From positions 310,001-374,000 of the forward strand of contig CAVOHR010000003.1 in assembly GCA_963695835.1 (NCBI GenBank): a stretch of DNA of 64,000 nucleotides. The letters are read 5' to 3'. The notes under the pieces are model-generated. The model was not told the origin of the DNA and did not search any database. It was given only the letters and a program-made list of their open reading frames with translations. Positions 22,586 to 31,003 of the stretch are shown in pieces (the first letter of the stretch is position 1; each line of letters opens with the position of its first letter). This DNA is from VRUE01 sp963695835 (lineage in GTDB: Bacteria > Actinomycetota > Thermoleophilia > Solirubrobacterales > 70-9). A program made the translations under genes and the position numbers.

Positions 22586-23851
22586 CTAGGCGGGCGTCTG
22601 GACCGCGGTGGGCTCTTCCGCCAGCTCCTCGGCGAGGGCCTCGACGATCCGGGGGTCGAACTGAGTGCCGGCGTGCCGGCGCAGTTCGGCCAGCGCCTCG
22701 TCGGGGCCCATGCCCGCCCGGTGGGGACGGGGCGCGGTCATCGCCGCGAAGGCGAGCGAGACGGCGATGATCCGCGAGCCGAGGGGTATCGCCCCGCCGG
22801 CCAGCCCGTCCGGGTAGCCGCTGCCGTCGAAGCGCTCGGAGCTGGCGCGGATCAGGCCGGCAACCGGCTCCAGGCCGGGCGCCGCGGCGACGATCCGCTC
22901 GCCCTCGACGGTATGGCTGCGAGCCATCGCCGCCTCGATCTCGTCGAGCGGCGCTTCCTTCTCCAGCACCGACTCGGGGACCGCCAGCAGCCCGACCTCC
23001 TGCAGCTCGGAGGCGAGGGCGATGTCATCGATATCGGCGACGCCCATGCCAAGGCGCCGGGCCAGCGAGATCGCCCGGTAGGCGACTTCGCGCAGGTGGT
23101 CGCGCAGCTCCGGACGGCGTACGCTCAGCGCCGCCATCAGGACCGCGTGGGCCTGGCGCCGGGCGGAACGGTGCTGGCGCTGCCGGTGGGCGTCGAGCCG
23201 CTGGCCGGCGAATTGAAGGGCGACTTCGGGATCGGCGGTCTCGTCCGGGATCGTCACCTCGCCGTGGGAGCGGCCGAGCACCTGCTCGCCCGACGCCTCG
23301 CGCGGCGCGGCCGTGGCCGCCAGCACGACCTCGCCGTAGCCCGCCGGCCCGCACGGCGCCAGGCCCGCAAGGCGCGCGGTGTCGACCCGGTAGGCGGCGC
23401 CGCCCAGCGGCGCGACGGCGTCGCACAGGTCCTGCGCCGCTCGGCGCAGCAACTCGTCGCCCGCCGCGTAGCCGAAACGGTCGCTGTGGGCCTGGAGGCC
23501 GTCCAGCTCGACCAGCACGAGGACGTGGCGCTCCCCGGTGGCCGCCGTGGCGGCGAGGTCCAGCTCGAGCTTGCGGCGGTTCTCCAGGCCGGTGAGGGGA
23601 TCGCTGAGCGCGCCGCGCTCGTGACGGCGCAGGGCCCCGGACTGGCGGCGAAGGGTTTCGATCATCCGCCAGAAGACGGCGACGATCAGCGCCAGGGTGA
23701 GCCAGAAGACGAGCTCCGTCACGCGGCGGTTGAGGTGGTCGTAGACGAGCAGCGCGATCGCCACCACGGCGAACACGGCGGGGCCCGCCGTGGATTTCCA
23801 GCTGAGGCTTCGCACGTTCTCTTTCATCGGTCGCAGCGCGGTGGCCGGCAA
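22586..23851 (-). CDS. Membrane-anchored protein with degenerate GGDEF and HD-GYP domains
   Basis: This 421-residue protein has two N-terminal membrane helices (24-37 and 48-62), a GGDEF-like domain (DPLTGLENRR at 84-93, FGYAAGDELL at 126-135) and an HD-GYP-like domain. Both look catalytically dead. Where GGDEF should be, the sequence reads RVDTARLAG (156-164). In the second domain the HD of HDIGK is QE (284-285) and the HHE motif is SSE (337-339), although GSGYPDGL is kept. It is therefore likely a c-di-GMP-related sensor or scaffold rather than a synthase or phosphodiesterase. The start could also be ATG 23827. Confidence 0.75.
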   Translation of the reverse strand: MPATALRPMKENVRSLSWKSTAGPAVFAVVAIALLVYDHLNRRVTELVFWLTLALIVAVFWRMIETLRRQSGALRRHERGALSDPLTGLENRRKLELDLAATAATGERHVLVLVELDGLQAHSDRFGYAAGDELLRRAAQDLCDAVAPLGGAAYRVDTARLAGLAPCGPAGYGEVVLAATAAPREASGEQVLGRSHGEVTIPDETADPEVALQFAGQRLDAHRQRQHRSARRQAHAVLMAALSVRRPELRDHLREVAYRAISLARRLGMGVADIDDIALASELQEVGLLAVPESVLEKEAPLDEIEAAMARSHTVEGERIVAAAPGLEPVAGLIRASSERFDGSGYPDGLAGGAIPLGSRIIAVSLAFAAMTAPRPHRAGMGPDEALAELRRHAGTQFDPRIVEALAEELAEEPTAVQTPA

Positions 23852-23911
23852 GAGACGCGGACATTTGATCGAAGCTCCCGCGAGTGAAGCCGAGCTGCCT
23901 GCGCGTCGCGG

Positions 23912-24688
23912 CTAGCGAACCCGGCAGTCGCGGACGACGGTGCTGGTCAGGCGCTGGCCGTTGGCGAAGAGGAAGCTGCCCCTGGCGAAGGGGAAGATCG
24001 CGCCGGGGAAGCCGCTGGGCGCGGCGCAGGCGGCGCTGAGGAAGCTGAGCTGCTTGCCCCTGTAGCCGTAGCGGCGCCCGAACGAGAGCGAGATGTCGGT
24101 GACGTAGCCGAGTTCGCCGGCGATCGTCGGGATGCGGGTCGAGAGCACGGTGCCGAACCGGCCGCCCGTCGGGTGGGAGATCTTGAAGATCAGCACGACC
24201 GAGGCCTGCACCGGGCTTTCGGCGGCGATGTGGACCGCGATCGCCGTCCTCCCACGCAGCGTGCTGTTGAAGCCGAGCACCCTGCCGTCGATGTGCACCG
24301 GCTTTTCGCCGGAGAGGGCGAGGTTGGCGCCGAACCGCCCACGGCCGACCAGGGCTCCCCGGCAGCGCCGCAGAGCGGACGTCGAGGAGACCGACTGGAG
24401 CGCGCCGGGGCTACAGACCGGCAGGCCGCGGGTCGTCAGCCGCCCGTAGCGGTTGAGGGCGATCGAGATGCGGCGCAGCTCCGGCGGCCGGCTGCCGTCG
24501 GCGGTCGCGACCGATCCGTCGAGCCTCACCCGCACCGGCGCCGCCCGGGCGCGCGGCAGCGCGTGGGGGGCGAAGGTGGCGTCGAAGCCGATTCGGAGGT
24601 TGCCCTGCTGCACCGACTCGCCACGGGCGAGCGCGACGCCGAGCAGCGCCGTCGCCGCGACCACGATGATGAGAGCGAGGCGCTTCAT
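23912..24688 (-). CDS. Secreted protein of unknown function
   Basis: From the ATG at 24688 the protein has 258 residues, with a clear signal peptide (LALIIVVAATALLGVALARG). It continues as a beta-rich domain containing PVRVRLDGSVATADGSRPPE, SVVLIFKISHPTGGRFGTVL and GYVTDISLSFGRRYGYRGK. Three or four cysteines at the C-terminal side could form disulfides. I do not recognise a named family; similar Ig-like secreted proteins are common in soil actinobacteria. It is downstream of the membrane-protein gene at 24,760 on the same strand. Confidence 0.6.
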   Translation of the reverse strand: MKRLALIIVVAATALLGVALARGESVQQGNLRIGFDATFAPHALPRARAAPVRVRLDGSVATADGSRPPELRRISIALNRYGRLTTRGLPVCSPGALQSVSSTSALRRCRGALVGRGRFGANLALSGEKPVHIDGRVLGFNSTLRGRTAIAVHIAAESPVQASVVLIFKISHPTGGRFGTVLSTRIPTIAGELGYVTDISLSFGRRYGYRGKQLSFLSAACAAPSGFPGAIFPFARGSFLFANGQRLTSTVVRDCRVR

Positions 24689-24759
24689 GCGAACCCTGCC
24701 AGTGAGTGTAGGCGCCGGATTGCTTCGACAAGGCGGCCGATCCTGGCGGCCGCTGCAGC

Positions 24760-25632
24760 TCAACCCTCTCTGCCACTTCGCCCCTCGCCCGGATGCGTCA
24801 CCCGTTCGGCTTGGTGGCGCAGTTCCGCGGCCGCTTCCCTGGTCGCGGCCAGCGCCTCGTCGCGGGCTGCGGCGACCCCCTCGCTCGGCTTGCCTCCGAC
24901 CAGGTCGCGGAAGGCGTTCTTGAAGCGGTCGGTGCGGCGGTCGGGCGGGAAGCGGGCTTCGGCCCTGGCCTGCTTGGCCGGGCGCCGCTCGCCGTAGCGG
25001 CGCCGGGCCCAGGGGGAGCCGGGCTTGCCGAGCCGCCAGGCGCCGTAGATCGCCACCGGGAAGACGAAGAAGCCGATGCTGCCGTGGAGGACCCGCTGCT
25101 TGGCGAAGCAGATCGCGACCAGGCCGAAGACGAAGGCGGCGCCGAGGATGCTGGCCACCGTCTCCTCGACCGAGCTGGTGTTGAAGCTGAACGGGCTGAA
25201 GCCGAGCAGGACGAGCATCATTCCCGCCGCGGCGATCACCGTCGCGTCGATCGAGCTGCGGCCCTCCTTGGCCCAGTAGACGTCGTCGAGGTAGACCCAG
25301 AGGGCGAACTCGTCGATCGTCAGGCCGGCGCCGACGCCGAAGGCGAAGGCGCAGATCTCGGTCAGCGGGCTGTCGCCGAGGGCGGTGAAGCCGAGCGCCC
25401 CGGAAACCATCATCGTGACGATCCCGAAGACCAGGTGGTGCAGGTGGACGCCGCTGTCGCTGACCACACTGCCCGGCCACCAGGGCACCTTCGGGCTGCG
25501 CATCAGCCGCGTGCTCATGCGGATGAAGGCGAAGGAGAGGACGAAGCCGACGAGGACCAGGAAGAGGCCCTGTTTCTGGTTGGCGAGGATCTGGTCGTTC
25601 CAGAAGTCGCCGAATATCGAAGCGGCGGTCAT
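24760..25632 (-). CDS. Integral membrane protein of unknown function
   Basis: This 290-residue protein has about six membrane helices in residues 20-205 (for example QGLFLVLVGFVLSFAFI and ILGAAFVFGLVAICFA). It contains the motif DSGVHLHHLVFGIVTMM (60-76), rich in histidine, and GAGLTIDEFALWVYLDDVYW (about 101-120), with several acidic residues in or near the membrane. These polar motifs suggest a metal site or catalysis. A charged cytoplasmic tail ends the protein. Its ATG overlaps the upstream gene's stop by 4 bp, so the two are co-translated. Confidence 0.65.
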   Translation of the reverse strand: MTAASIFGDFWNDQILANQKQGLFLVLVGFVLSFAFIRMSTRLMRSPKVPWWPGSVVSDSGVHLHHLVFGIVTMMVSGALGFTALGDSPLTEICAFAFGVGAGLTIDEFALWVYLDDVYWAKEGRSSIDATVIAAAGMMLVLLGFSPFSFNTSSVEETVASILGAAFVFGLVAICFAKQRVLHGSIGFFVFPVAIYGAWRLGKPGSPWARRRYGERRPAKQARAEARFPPDRRTDRFKNAFRDLVGGKPSEGVAAARDEALAATREAAAELRHQAERVTHPGEGRSGREG

Positions 25633-26342
25633 CGGCCGTCATTCTCGTCGATCAGGCTGACCGTCAGCAGGACGCAGGCGACGGCGAGGAAGGGCGTGGC
25701 GACGATGTTCGACAGCGACTCGGCGAGCCAGTCGGCCCAGAGGGTGTGGCCGAACAGGGCCTGTGCGAGCAGGTCGGTCAGCTCCCCGACTCCCTCGCTC
25801 GCCAGCTCGAGCGGTGCCAGCACCGCGAAGACCAGCCAGAACCGGCCGCGGACCAGGCGGGCGCTGCGCGCGAATGCACCCCGCACCCCGCGCCGCTCGA
25901 TCTCCACCACCGGTCCCGCCAGGCCCAGCCATATATAGGCGAGGACCCCGGGGACGATCAGCAGCACCAGGCCGGCGATCACCAGCGCGCCGTAGATCAG
26001 GTCGACAGCGATCAGGCGTCCGTAGGCGAGCCGGCGGGAGATCTCGCGCAGGGTCGGCGGCTCGTCGTCGTCGTGCGTAAGCGCCACGGCGACAGCGCCG
26101 CTGTAGAAGACCTCGCCGACCAGGGAGGTACCGACCAGCGTCAGCGTCGCCAGCAGGACGCCGACGGCGACCAGGCCGCTGCCGAGGCTGAGGGAGTCGA
26201 GGTTGACGTCGAGGGGGATCGCGTCGACCAGGCCGAGCGGCACGAAGATGACCGCCGCCAGCGGCAGCAGCGGGCGGGCCCAGCTGACGTAGGTGCGGCC
26301 GATCCGCCCGTAGAGCGAGCGCAGCGTCAGCTCGCCGGCCAA
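25629..26342 (-). CDS. Polytopic membrane protein of unknown function
   Basis: This 237-residue protein has about six hydrophobic segments, including LLPLAAVIFVPLGLVDAI, VAVGVLLATLTLVGTSLVGE and ALVIAGLVLLIVPGVLAYIW. The segment IVPGVLAYIWLGLAGPVVEI and the following RGVRGAFARSARLVRGRFW resemble the glycerophosphodiester-phosphodiesterase membrane-domain-like family found in Gram-positive bacteria, which has no defined activity. It is coupled to the membrane-protein gene downstream, and its stop is two bases from that of the zinc-ribbon gene upstream in the same operon. Confidence 0.6.
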   Translation of the reverse strand: MAGELTLRSLYGRIGRTYVSWARPLLPLAAVIFVPLGLVDAIPLDVNLDSLSLGSGLVAVGVLLATLTLVGTSLVGEVFYSGAVAVALTHDDDEPPTLREISRRLAYGRLIAVDLIYGALVIAGLVLLIVPGVLAYIWLGLAGPVVEIERRGVRGAFARSARLVRGRFWLVFAVLAPLELASEGVGELTDLLAQALFGHTLWADWLAESLSNIVATPFLAVACVLLTVSLIDENDGR

Positions 26343-26343
26343 G

Positions 26344-26673
26344 CTATCCCCGGCGCCGTCCCGGGCTCTGGCGGCCCCGTGCCTCGAGCTTCGACTGCGA
26401 GGATGCCGAGGCCGCGACCTTCTTGACGCCCCGCAGATCGGGGACGAGCAGTTCTTCGGCGCACTGCCGGTGCCAGTGATGGTGTTCCGTCCCGCCCAGC
26501 CGCAGCACGTACTGGACGACGGTGTGCTCGGTGCCGATCTCGATCTCGCCGTGGCAGCCGGGGCAGCGGTAGAGCTTGCGGCCGAAGCTGCGGATCAGCC
26601 AGACCTCGTTGCCTTCTTCGTCGCTGCCGCGCAGGCTCCAGCGCTTGCTGGGCAGCCCGGCGTCACCGCTCAT
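26344..26673 (-). CDS. Small zinc-ribbon-like protein
   Basis: This 109-residue protein contains YRCPGCHGEIEIG (37-49) and HHHWHRQCAEELLVPD (about 64-79). The CPGC pair with a later H...C pair would bind zinc. An FxRSFGRKLYRCPGC-like start is common in short actinobacterial proteins of unknown role. The C-terminal tail is basic (KLEARGRQSPGRRRG). The ATG at 26673 overlaps the end of the upstream gene by four bases; a much longer in-frame opening upstream lies over that gene and is rejected. Confidence 0.65.
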   Translation of the reverse strand: MSGDAGLPSKRWSLRGSDEEGNEVWLIRSFGRKLYRCPGCHGEIEIGTEHTVVQYVLRLGGTEHHHWHRQCAEELLVPDLRGVKKVAASASSQSKLEARGRQSPGRRRG

Positions 26674-27053
26674 CGCTTCGAGAGCCAGGCGAAGCCGGCG
26701 GCCATCGCCAGGTTCGCGGCCCCGGCCAGGCGGAGACCGAGCTTGGCGCCGGGCCGGCTGACCGCCGGCGACTCCGACCAGAGCGCGTCGGTCGCGATCT
26801 CGGTGCCGCGCAGCCAGGCCAGCGCCCACCAGTCGCGCTGCTCGCCACGGGTCGCGGCGAGGGCGTGGGCCGCGGCGAAGGTGAGCCAGATCGGCCCGCA
26901 GCGGCGGAACAGGTGGGCGGCGTCGGGGGACGGCTCGTCGTGTCCCAGCACCCGCAGGGTCGCCTCGGGGGCGGCGATCGCCGCCGACCCGAGCAGCAGG
27001 TCGAAGGCGACCATGTTGCGGTTGACGAGGCGAAGCGCGTCTTCGGCGGTCAT
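26670..27053 (-). CDS. Small membrane protein of unknown function
   Basis: This 127-residue protein has hydrophobic segments near residues 15-32, 51-65 and 108-125 (LGLRLAGAANLAMAAGFAWL). It resembles small four-helix membrane proteins of actinobacteria with an R...P.WL..A..H pattern (RRCGPIWLTFAAAHALAATR). The start is ATG 27053; a GTG two codons upstream is equally possible. It is divergent from the RpiR-type regulator with a 60-bp gap and overlaps the zinc-ribbon gene by ATGA. Confidence 0.55.
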   Translation of the reverse strand: MTAEDALRLVNRNMVAFDLLLGSAAIAAPEATLRVLGHDEPSPDAAHLFRRCGPIWLTFAAAHALAATRGEQRDWWALAWLRGTEIATDALWSESPAVSRPGAKLGLRLAGAANLAMAAGFAWLSKR

Positions 27054-27113
27054 CTTCACTGCTATCCAACCAGATCGGAAGGGAATGCGGGGGCACCGGC
27101 GAAAGGGACGGCC

Positions 27114-27968
27114 GTGACCAAGACCGCAACGAAACCACCCCAGCTCAAGAGCCTTTCCGAGTACATCCAGGAGCGCTTCGACGAGTTCTCGCGCTCGCAG
27201 AAAGACGTCGCCCGCTACATCGTCGACCATCTCGACGAGGCGGCGTTCCTCACCGCCGAGGAGCTGGCCCGGAGAGCGAGCACCTCCTCATCGACGGTGG
27301 TGCGCTTCTCCCAGGCCCTCGGCTTCGAGGGCTACCCCGAGCTTCAGCAGGCGGCGATCGAGGAGTACCGCACCACCACGGTCGCCGGCAGCGGCGGCGC
27401 CTCCGGCGCCGCGCTCTTCTCCTTCGACCACTCCGAGCTCGAGGGCTCGCTCGGCGCCGACTACTCGAACCTCGAGGAAACCGCGAAGCACCTGACCCGC
27501 GAGCAGGTCGACGGCGCCGTCGCGGCGCTCGCCGAAGCGCAGCGCGTGGTGATCGTCGGCGTCGACCAGATGGCCTTCTTCGCCAGCTACCTGCGGCACA
27601 TCCTCAGCCTGCTCGACATCCGCGCCGAGATCGTCGCCAGCACCGGCGGCGAGTCGCTGCAGCGACTCGGGCGGATCGACGAGGAAACGCTGGTCATCGC
27701 CCTCTCCTGCGGCCGTGCCCACCCGCTGCTGCTGCGGGCGATGAAGCTCGCCCTGCACCGCCGCGCCCGCACCCTGGCGATCTCCGACGCCTCGATGTCG
27801 GAGGTCGGGGAGCACGCCGAGCAGACGCTCTACTTCTCCTCCAACAGCCCCTCCTTCGCCCGCTCCAACACGGCGCTGATGGCGCTGGTGCAGGGGTTGG
27901 CGCACGGTCTCTACGCTCGTGACGAAGCGGCGCACAAAGATCGCATCAGGGCTTACAAACTGAAGTAG
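27114..27968 (+). CDS. RpiR-family transcriptional regulator (HTH + SIS)
   Basis: This 284-residue regulator has an N-terminal RpiR helix-turn-helix (EYIQERFDEFSRSQKDVARY, LARRASTSSSTVVRFSQALG) and a C-terminal sugar-isomerase (SIS) domain (RVVIVGVDQMAFFASYLRHI, ALSCGRAHPLLLRAMKLA). Such proteins sense phosphosugars and regulate sugar catabolism genes. The start is GTG 27114, with GGGA upstream. No sugar-metabolism genes are adjacent, so its target is unknown. It is followed by pdxS after 38 bases, which could mean read-through but not necessarily control. Confidence 0.87.
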   Translation: MTKTATKPPQLKSLSEYIQERFDEFSRSQKDVARYIVDHLDEAAFLTAEELARRASTSSSTVVRFSQALGFEGYPELQQAAIEEYRTTTVAGSGGASGAALFSFDHSELEGSLGADYSNLEETAKHLTREQVDGAVAALAEAQRVVIVGVDQMAFFASYLRHILSLLDIRAEIVASTGGESLQRLGRIDEETLVIALSCGRAHPLLLRAMKLALHRRARTLAISDASMSEVGEHAEQTLYFSSNSPSFARSNTALMALVQGLAHGLYARDEAAHKDRIRAYKLK

Positions 27969-28006
27969 CAGCCGCCCCCGTAACCGCCCCCGTAATATGG
28001 GGCGCG

Positions 28007-28894
28007 ATGCCCGAGCGAGCTACGTGGAGGGTCAAGACCGGCCTCGCCGAGATGCTGAAGGGCGGGGTGATCATGGATGTGGTCACTCCGGAGCAGGCGC
28101 GGATCGCGGAGGAGGCGGGGGCCTGCGCCGTGATGGCTTTGGAGCGGGTTCCGGCGGACATCCGCCGCGACGGCGGCGTGGCGCGGATGTCGGACCCGGC
28201 GATGGTCAAGGGGATCCAGCAGGCGGTGACGATCCCGGTGATGGCGAAGGCGCGGATCGGCCACTTCGCCGAGGCGCAGGTGCTGCAGGCGCTGGAGGTC
28301 GACTACGTCGACGAGTCCGAGGTGCTGACCCCGGCCGACGAGGCCAACCACATCGACAAGCTGGCCTTCGAGGTGCCGTTCGTCTGCGGCGCCACCGACC
28401 TCGGCGAGGCGCTGCGGCGGATCGGCGAGGGGGCGGCGATGATCCGCTCCAAGGGCGAGGCCGGGACCGGCAACGTGGTCGAGGCGGTCCGCCACATGCG
28501 CGAGATCGTCGGCGGGATCAAGCGGCTGGGGCAGCTCGGCCCGGAGGAGCTGTCGAGTGCCGCAAAAGAGCTAAGGGCGCCGCTCGAAGTCGTCCACGAG
28601 GTCGCCGGCGCGGGCCGGCTGCCGGTGCCGTTGTTCTGCGCCGGCGGGATCGCGACGCCGGCCGACGCGGCGCTGATGATGCAGCTCGGCGCCGAGGGCA
28701 ACTTCGTCGGCTCCGGCATCTTCAAGAGCGCCGACCCGGAGCGGCGGGCGCGGGCGATCGTCGAGGCGACCACGCACTTCAACGACCCCGTGCGGGTCGC
28801 GGCGGCCTCGGTCGGCCTCGGCGAGGCGATGCCTGGCCTGGAGATCGCCGAGCTGGCCGCGGCGGACGCGCTTCTCCAGGACCGCGGTGCCTGA
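28007..28894 (+). CDS. pdxS: Pyridoxal 5'-phosphate synthase subunit PdxS
   Basis: PdxS makes vitamin B6 (PLP) from ribose 5-phosphate, glyceraldehyde 3-phosphate and ammonia supplied by PdxT. The 295-residue protein is a near-invariant family member. It has GLAEMLKGGVIMDVVTPEQA at the start, with the substrate Asp, PVMAKARIGHFAEAQ with the catalytic Lys, KGEAGTGNVVEAVRHMR (phosphate binding) and GAEGNFVGSGIFKS. The length is standard. It overlaps pdxT by 8 bp, and the pair form the complete PLP synthase. Confidence 0.97.
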   Translation: MPERATWRVKTGLAEMLKGGVIMDVVTPEQARIAEEAGACAVMALERVPADIRRDGGVARMSDPAMVKGIQQAVTIPVMAKARIGHFAEAQVLQALEVDYVDESEVLTPADEANHIDKLAFEVPFVCGATDLGEALRRIGEGAAMIRSKGEAGTGNVVEAVRHMREIVGGIKRLGQLGPEELSSAAKELRAPLEVVHEVAGAGRLPVPLFCAGGIATPADAALMMQLGAEGNFVGSGIFKSADPERRARAIVEATTHFNDPVRVAAASVGLGEAMPGLEIAELAAADALLQDRGA

Positions 28895-29477
28895 GCTGCG
28901 GATCGGGGTCCTCGCGATCCAGGGCGGGTTCGAGGCGCACGTCCAGACGCTGCGCGGCCTTGGCGCTGAGGCGCGGGAGGTGCGCACGCGGGAGGAGCTG
29001 GAGGGACTGGACGGGCTGACGATCCCCGGCGGGGAGAGCACGACGATCGTCAAGGGGATCGCGGCGGCCGGGCTGGAGGAGGCGATCCGGGGGCATGTCG
29101 AGGCCGGCGGGACCGTGTTCGGCACCTGCGCCGGGATGATCGTCTGCGACGACGAGCACCTCGGCCTGATCGACGCGACCGCGCGCCGCAACGCCTTCGG
29201 CCGCCAGCTTCAGAGCTTCGAGGCCGACCTGGCGGTAGAGGGGTTGGGGGACGAGCCGCTGCGGGCGGTGTTCATCCGCGCGCCCTGGGTCGAGCGAGCC
29301 GGACCGGGGGTCGAGGTGCTCGCCGAGTACGAGGGACACCCGGTGGCGATCCGCGAGGACGGCGTGCTGGCCTGCGCCTTCCATCCGGAGCTGACCGACG
29401 ACCCGCGGCTGCACGCACTGTTCATGGCAATGACCACCGGCGCGCGGCAGCGCGCCCGCGAGGAGGCGGAGACGTGA
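28887..29477 (+). CDS. pdxT: Pyridoxal 5'-phosphate synthase glutaminase subunit PdxT
   Basis: PdxT is the class I glutamine amidotransferase that releases ammonia and channels it to PdxS. Its 196 residues hold the oxyanion segment IPGGESTTIVKG (47-58), the nucleophile C81 in FGTCAGMIV, and the His/Glu pair H166 and E168 in FHPELTDDPRLH. The GTG start overlaps pdxS. The downstream aminopeptidase overlaps by GTGA, so a three-gene transcript is likely. Confidence 0.96.
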   Translation: MPELRIGVLAIQGGFEAHVQTLRGLGAEAREVRTREELEGLDGLTIPGGESTTIVKGIAAAGLEEAIRGHVEAGGTVFGTCAGMIVCDDEHLGLIDATARRNAFGRQLQSFEADLAVEGLGDEPLRAVFIRAPWVERAGPGVEVLAEYEGHPVAIREDGVLACAFHPELTDDPRLHALFMAMTTGARQRAREEAET

Positions 29478-30577
29478 GGGACCCGAGAGCGGAGCGGCTG
29501 GCGAAGATCCTGGTCGGCTACTCGACCGAGGTGAAGGAGGGCGAGATCGTCTCGATCGACGGCGAGAGCGCGGCGGCGCCGCTGCTGACCGCGGTCTACG
29601 AGGAGGTGCTGAAGGCCGGCGCCCATCCGGTCGTCAACGTCTCCCTCGACGGCCAGACCGCCGCCTACTACAAGCACGCGAGCGACGCCCAGCTCGACTG
29701 GATCTCGCCGGCCTCCGAGTGGCTGCTCGACAACGCCGACGTGCGGATCGCGATCGGCGCCAGCAGCAACACCCGCGAGCTGTCCGGTGTGCCGCCGGAG
29801 AAGCAGATGCGGCGCCAGGCGGCGACCGGCGAGCTGCTGGGGCGGGCGATGGAGCGCAGCGCCCGGGGCGAGTTCCGCTGGGTCTACACGCTGTTCCCGA
29901 CCAACGCCTACGCCTCGGAGGCGGAGATGAGCCTGGCCGACTACGAGGACTTCTACTACGGCGCCTGCCTGGCCGACGACGAGGACCCGCTGACCGCCTG
30001 GCAGCGAGCCTCGGCCGAGTGCAAGCGCCTGTCGGAGTGGATCGAGGGCCACGAGGAGGTGCGGGTGATCGCGCCGGGGACCGACATCGTGCTCGGCATC
30101 GCCGGGCGCAAGTTCATCCCCTGCGACGGGCGCCACAACATGCCCGACGGCGAGTTCTTCACCGGCCCGGTCGAGGACTCGGTCGAGGGTGAGGTGAGCT
30201 TCCACCTGCCGGCGACGATCGGCGGCCGCGAGGTCGCCGGGGTGCGGCTGCGCTTCGAGGCCGGCAGGGTCGTCGATGCGAGCGCCGAGCGCGGCGAGGA
30301 GTACCTAATCAAGCTGCTCGACACCGACGAGGGAGCGCGGCGGCTCGGCGAGCTGGGGATCGGCACCAACTACGCGATCGACCGCGGCACCCGCGAGGTG
30401 CTGCTCGACGAGAAGCTCGGCGGCACCGTCCACATGGCGGTCGGCCGCAGCTACCCCGAGTCGGGCGGCGAGAACGAGTCGGCGGTCCACACCGACCTGG
30501 TCTGCGACCTGCGCCTCGGCGGCAGGCTCGTCGTCGACGGGGAGGACTTCCAGGTCGACGGCAAGTTCGTGGTCTGA
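29474..30577 (+). CDS. M29-family aminopeptidase
   Basis: This 367-residue metalloaminopeptidase belongs to the thermophilic aminopeptidase (AmpS/AmpT/PepS) family, which removes N-terminal residues in the cytoplasm. The N-terminal domain has AKILVGYSTEVKEGEIVSID. The metal-binding C-terminal half includes CDGRHNMPDGEFFTGPVEDS, GEEYLIKLLDTDEGARRLGE, GIGTNYAI and LDEKLGGTVHMAVGRSYPE. The conserved Glu, His and Asp ligands of the family are present. It starts at a GTG overlapping pdxT by four bases; there is no obvious pathway link to vitamin B6. Confidence 0.9.
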   Translation: MRDPRAERLAKILVGYSTEVKEGEIVSIDGESAAAPLLTAVYEEVLKAGAHPVVNVSLDGQTAAYYKHASDAQLDWISPASEWLLDNADVRIAIGASSNTRELSGVPPEKQMRRQAATGELLGRAMERSARGEFRWVYTLFPTNAYASEAEMSLADYEDFYYGACLADDEDPLTAWQRASAECKRLSEWIEGHEEVRVIAPGTDIVLGIAGRKFIPCDGRHNMPDGEFFTGPVEDSVEGEVSFHLPATIGGREVAGVRLRFEAGRVVDASAERGEEYLIKLLDTDEGARRLGELGIGTNYAIDRGTREVLLDEKLGGTVHMAVGRSYPESGGENESAVHTDLVCDLRLGGRLVVDGEDFQVDGKFVV

Positions 30578-30578
30578 C

Positions 30579-30983
30579 CTAACGGTTTGGGATCGGCGAG
30601 CCGGCGAGCAGGAAGAACCAGCCGACGAAGACGAGCATGGCGAGCATCACCGAGCCCATCAGCACCGCCTCGACGACGGTCGTCGTGCCGGGCGCGGCAC
30701 CCGTGTCGCGCGTGCTCTTCAGCCAGCTCGGCCGCATCGGCGAGAGCCGGTCGGTGCCGGTGATCCGCACGTAGACGCCGTTGAGGAGGCCGATCAGCCA
30801 GGCGTCGAGGACGATCGAGACGATGATCCCGACGGCGACGACCGCGTAGGGGCCCTCGGCCGGGAACTGCGTCTGGGAGACCTTCGAGCCGATGTAGAGC
30901 CAGCCGACCGGGATCGCGGTCCAGAGCGCGAGCGCGGCGATCAGCATGACGAGGAATACGAAGCTCGCCGCGATCCCCTTCAT
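30579..30983 (-). CDS. Small membrane protein
   Basis: This 134-residue protein has three hydrophobic segments (residues 5-33, 45-67 and 103-127) and no recognisable motif. The loop between segments two and three is hydrophilic (VRITGTDRLSPMRPSWLKST). It converges on the aminopeptidase gene and is divergent from yebC with a 20-bp gap, so the two promoters must overlap. The function is unknown. Confidence 0.55.
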   Translation of the reverse strand: MKGIAASFVFLVMLIAALALWTAIPVGWLYIGSKVSQTQFPAEGPYAVVAVGIIVSIVLDAWLIGLLNGVYVRITGTDRLSPMRPSWLKSTRDTGAAPGTTTVVEAVLMGSVMLAMLVFVGWFFLLAGSPIPNR

Positions 30984-31003
30984 CGCTCATAGAATGGCAA
31001 ACG

